Source: Chrysomallon squamiferum (Eukaryota; Mollusca; Gastropoda; Neomphalida; Peltospiridae). From it: a stretch of DNA of 12,500 bases. A program made the position numbers and the translations under genes. The notes under the pieces were generated by a model. That model was given only the letters and a program-made list of their open reading frames with translations. It was not told where the DNA came from and did not search any database. The first letter of the stretch is position 1. Each line of letters opens with the position of its first letter. This document shows, piece after piece, positions 1-12,500 of the stretch. Location of the stretch: contig CM022677.1 in NCBI GenBank assembly GCA_012295275.1, positions 24,065,735 to 24,078,234 of the forward strand, given 5' to 3'.

Positions 1-45
1 AAAAAAAAAAGAAATGAAAAAGAAGGCAAGTAATCAGTACAAAAT

Positions 46-51
46 TTTATT
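46..51 (-). terminator. Candidate poly(A) signal of the aminopeptidase gene
   Basis: The minus strand has AATAAA here, about 1.25 kb beyond the stop codon, followed by T- and TG-containing sequence. It is the first canonical hexamer that I found downstream of the stop. In so AT-rich a sequence a chance match is quite possible, and an ATTAAA variant near 298 is an alternative. Confidence 0.3.
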
Positions 52-507
52 GAGAAAATACATCAATATAATACACAGTTACATACATTTCTATATAAAA
101 ATTATTGTATACATACTCTACCAGCAATACCCAACATAGGATACATATCTTACAGGGGAGATAATTATGATAATTTTAAAAACATTTTGAGGGTGGGGAC
201 TGGGGCAATTTAGGAAAACAACATTTAAATAATTATACATTATTCTTTTTGGTTTGAAACATAAACATATTTTCCAATTTCATTAATAAACTGTCATTTT
301 AATTGCTAATTTATAATTATAACTTTCAAACGAAAATGGACGATATCAAAAATGGAAGAGGTTTGTGAGGGGCAGGCGCGAAATAAGGTTGGGTACCACT
401 GTCCTGTGCATATATATGAGACGTATTACATACACCTGTATATAGATATAAATATATAAATCACATTTACTAACTAAAAAATATATATCTAAAAACGAAG
501 TTAGCAG

Positions 508-508
<1 letters not shown>

Positions 509-547
<39 letters not shown>
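509..547. repeat. (TG)n microsatellite
   Basis: Nearly twenty uninterrupted TG units are seen, in the presumed 3' flank of the aminopeptidase gene. Confidence 0.95.
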
Positions 548-549
<2 letters not shown>

Positions 550-986
550 ATGGATATGTACGTATGTATTGTTGTATATGTATGAGTGTGTACTTACGTA
601 TGTATAACGCATATATATAAATATAAAAACTAAAGCAAAGACTACATGAGGTATATACATATATTTCTATTTAAAAAATATTCTATGTGAATGCACATCG
701 CTTTTTCTTCTCTCTATGTCATTCTGATTATGTCTAGCAGTAAAGATATAGTTAAAACCGTCTCTTTCTCTATATTTTGATATGAAAACTAATTAAAATA
801 TAAAATATAAAACGCAAAACAAAAATATTCTCAGGAACAGTCAGATTTGTTCTGGAGGCTTTTTTTTAAAATGTATTTGATATTTTTGTTCGTAATTAAC
901 CGTGTTTGTTTTTCAGCATGACAATTAAAATTAAAAATGTATCCCTACTAGAAAAAGAAAATGAATCGATTAAAGAAATATTTGCA

Positions 987-1051
<65 letters not shown>
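987..1051. repeat. (AAT)n microsatellite
   Basis: About 21 AAT units are seen. Frames across it give poly-Asn or poly-Leu artefacts. Confidence 0.95.
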
Positions 1052-1055
<4 letters not shown>

Positions 1056-1213
1056 GTAAAAAATATTGGTAATGCAACCACTATCAACAGAAAAAAACGT
1101 GATTATGTAAAAGAAAATATAATTACATCTGAAGTATTAAAAACAGATTTCTGACACAGAAATGAACAGATAAATAAATTAAAACAAAGAAAAAAGAAAA
1201 ATCTATCAAAACA

Positions 1214-1273
<60 letters not shown>
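1214..1273. repeat. (AAT)n microsatellite beside the aminopeptidase stop codon
   Basis: Twenty AAT units end 22 bp from the stop codon, so in the transcript the 3' UTR would begin almost at once with a long ATT tract. Confidence 0.95.
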
Positions 1274-1295
1274 CAAGTAAAAAGGAAATAACAGT

Positions 1296-12130
<10,835 letters not shown>

Positions 12131-12132
12131 CT

Positions 12133-12482
12133 GAGGTAAACAAGTAGTGTATAAGTAAACTAGTAATGTATAAGTAAACTAGTAATTTATAAGTAAACAA
12201 GTAATGTATAAGTAAACTAGTAATGTATAAGTAAACTAGTAATGTATAAGTAAACTAGTTATTTATAAGTAAACAAGTAACGTATAATAAACTAGTAATG
12301 TATAAGTAAACAAGTAACGTATAAGTAAACTAGTAATGTATAAGTAAACTATTAATGTATAAGTAAACTAGTAATTTATAAGTAAACAAGTAACGTATAA
12401 GTAAACTAGTAATGTATAAGTAAACAAGTAACGTATAAGTAAACAAGTAATTTATAAGCAAACAAGCAATTTATAAGTAAAC
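12133..12482. repeat. 19-bp minisatellite (GTAAACTAGTAATGTATAA)
   Basis: About 18 units run from the exon's acceptor to near the window end. Variants swap CTAG for CAAG and ATGT for ATTT or ACGT. On the gene strand the last unit (TTATACACTACTTGTTTAC) is followed by only CTCAG before the exon. The array is probably cut by the window edge or ends just before it. Confidence 0.95.
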
Positions 12483-12500
12483 GAAGAACACGGTAAATTA

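Larger units (their letters stand above)
52..1295 (-). other. Probable 3' UTR or 3' flank of the aminopeptidase gene
   Basis: No coding exon is seen here. The stretch is AT-rich with a TG microsatellite, ATATAT-rich segments around 400-490 and 600-665, and two long AAT tracts close to the stop codon. A GGGAGATAAT-type motif lies at 154-165. Open frames in the stretch are made of microsatellite (poly-Asn, poly-Leu, Thr-His runs) and are not believed. Confidence 0.4.

Noticed and set aside
346-660. Minus-strand open frame rich in Thr-His and Tyr
   Set aside because: It is produced by the TG microsatellite and TATA-rich DNA, and no protein-like segment is present.

Overview
This is an animal nuclear genome window, AT-rich and crowded with simple-sequence repeats, with short coding exons standing as islands in repetitive intron. 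Two GGGAGATAAT-type motifs (near 154-165 and 7594-7606), of a kind often met in molluscan genomes, and the PAN-sushi-galectin architecture of one gene make a mollusc (perhaps a gastropod) my best guess. That assignment is inference, not proof.

Two protein genes are supported, both on the minus strand. The first is the 3' end of an M1-family zinc aminopeptidase of the aminopeptidase N type. Seven consecutive exons (12130-11983, 8938-8862, 8278-8168, 7815-7648, 7206-7066, 1889-1808, 1442-1296) join with matching phase at all six junctions and GT-AG ends at each intron, giving the last 290 residues and the stop codon. The catalytic half and the membrane anchor lie beyond position 12500. The second is a complete, uninterrupted 310-residue secreted protein (5289-4357) with a signal peptide, a short PAN/apple-like region, a sushi domain and a C-terminal galectin-like domain. 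It sits inside the 5.2-kb intron between the fifth and sixth of these aminopeptidase exons, on the same strand.

Layout from left to right on the + strand: 1-1295 is the probable aminopeptidase 3' UTR and flank, with TG and AAT microsatellites; 1296-1889 holds the two last exons; 1890-7065 is the large intron carrying the nested gene, a candidate TATA box, a duplicated leader, a 109-bp AG tract, a degenerate pentamer array and a 23-bp minisatellite; 7066-8938 holds four exons separated by repeat-filled short introns; 8939-11982 is an intron mostly filled by a 38-bp minisatellite; 11983-12130 is an exon; 12131-12500 is a 19-bp minisatellite.

The most unusual structure is at the right end. The exon at 11983-12130 is bracketed by two unrelated minisatellites. 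The 38-bp array runs through the exon's real 5' splice site, so most units carry a near copy of that splice site. The 19-bp array ends within a few bases of its 3' splice site. No bacterial-type system, CRISPR array, RNA gene or intact transposon was seen.
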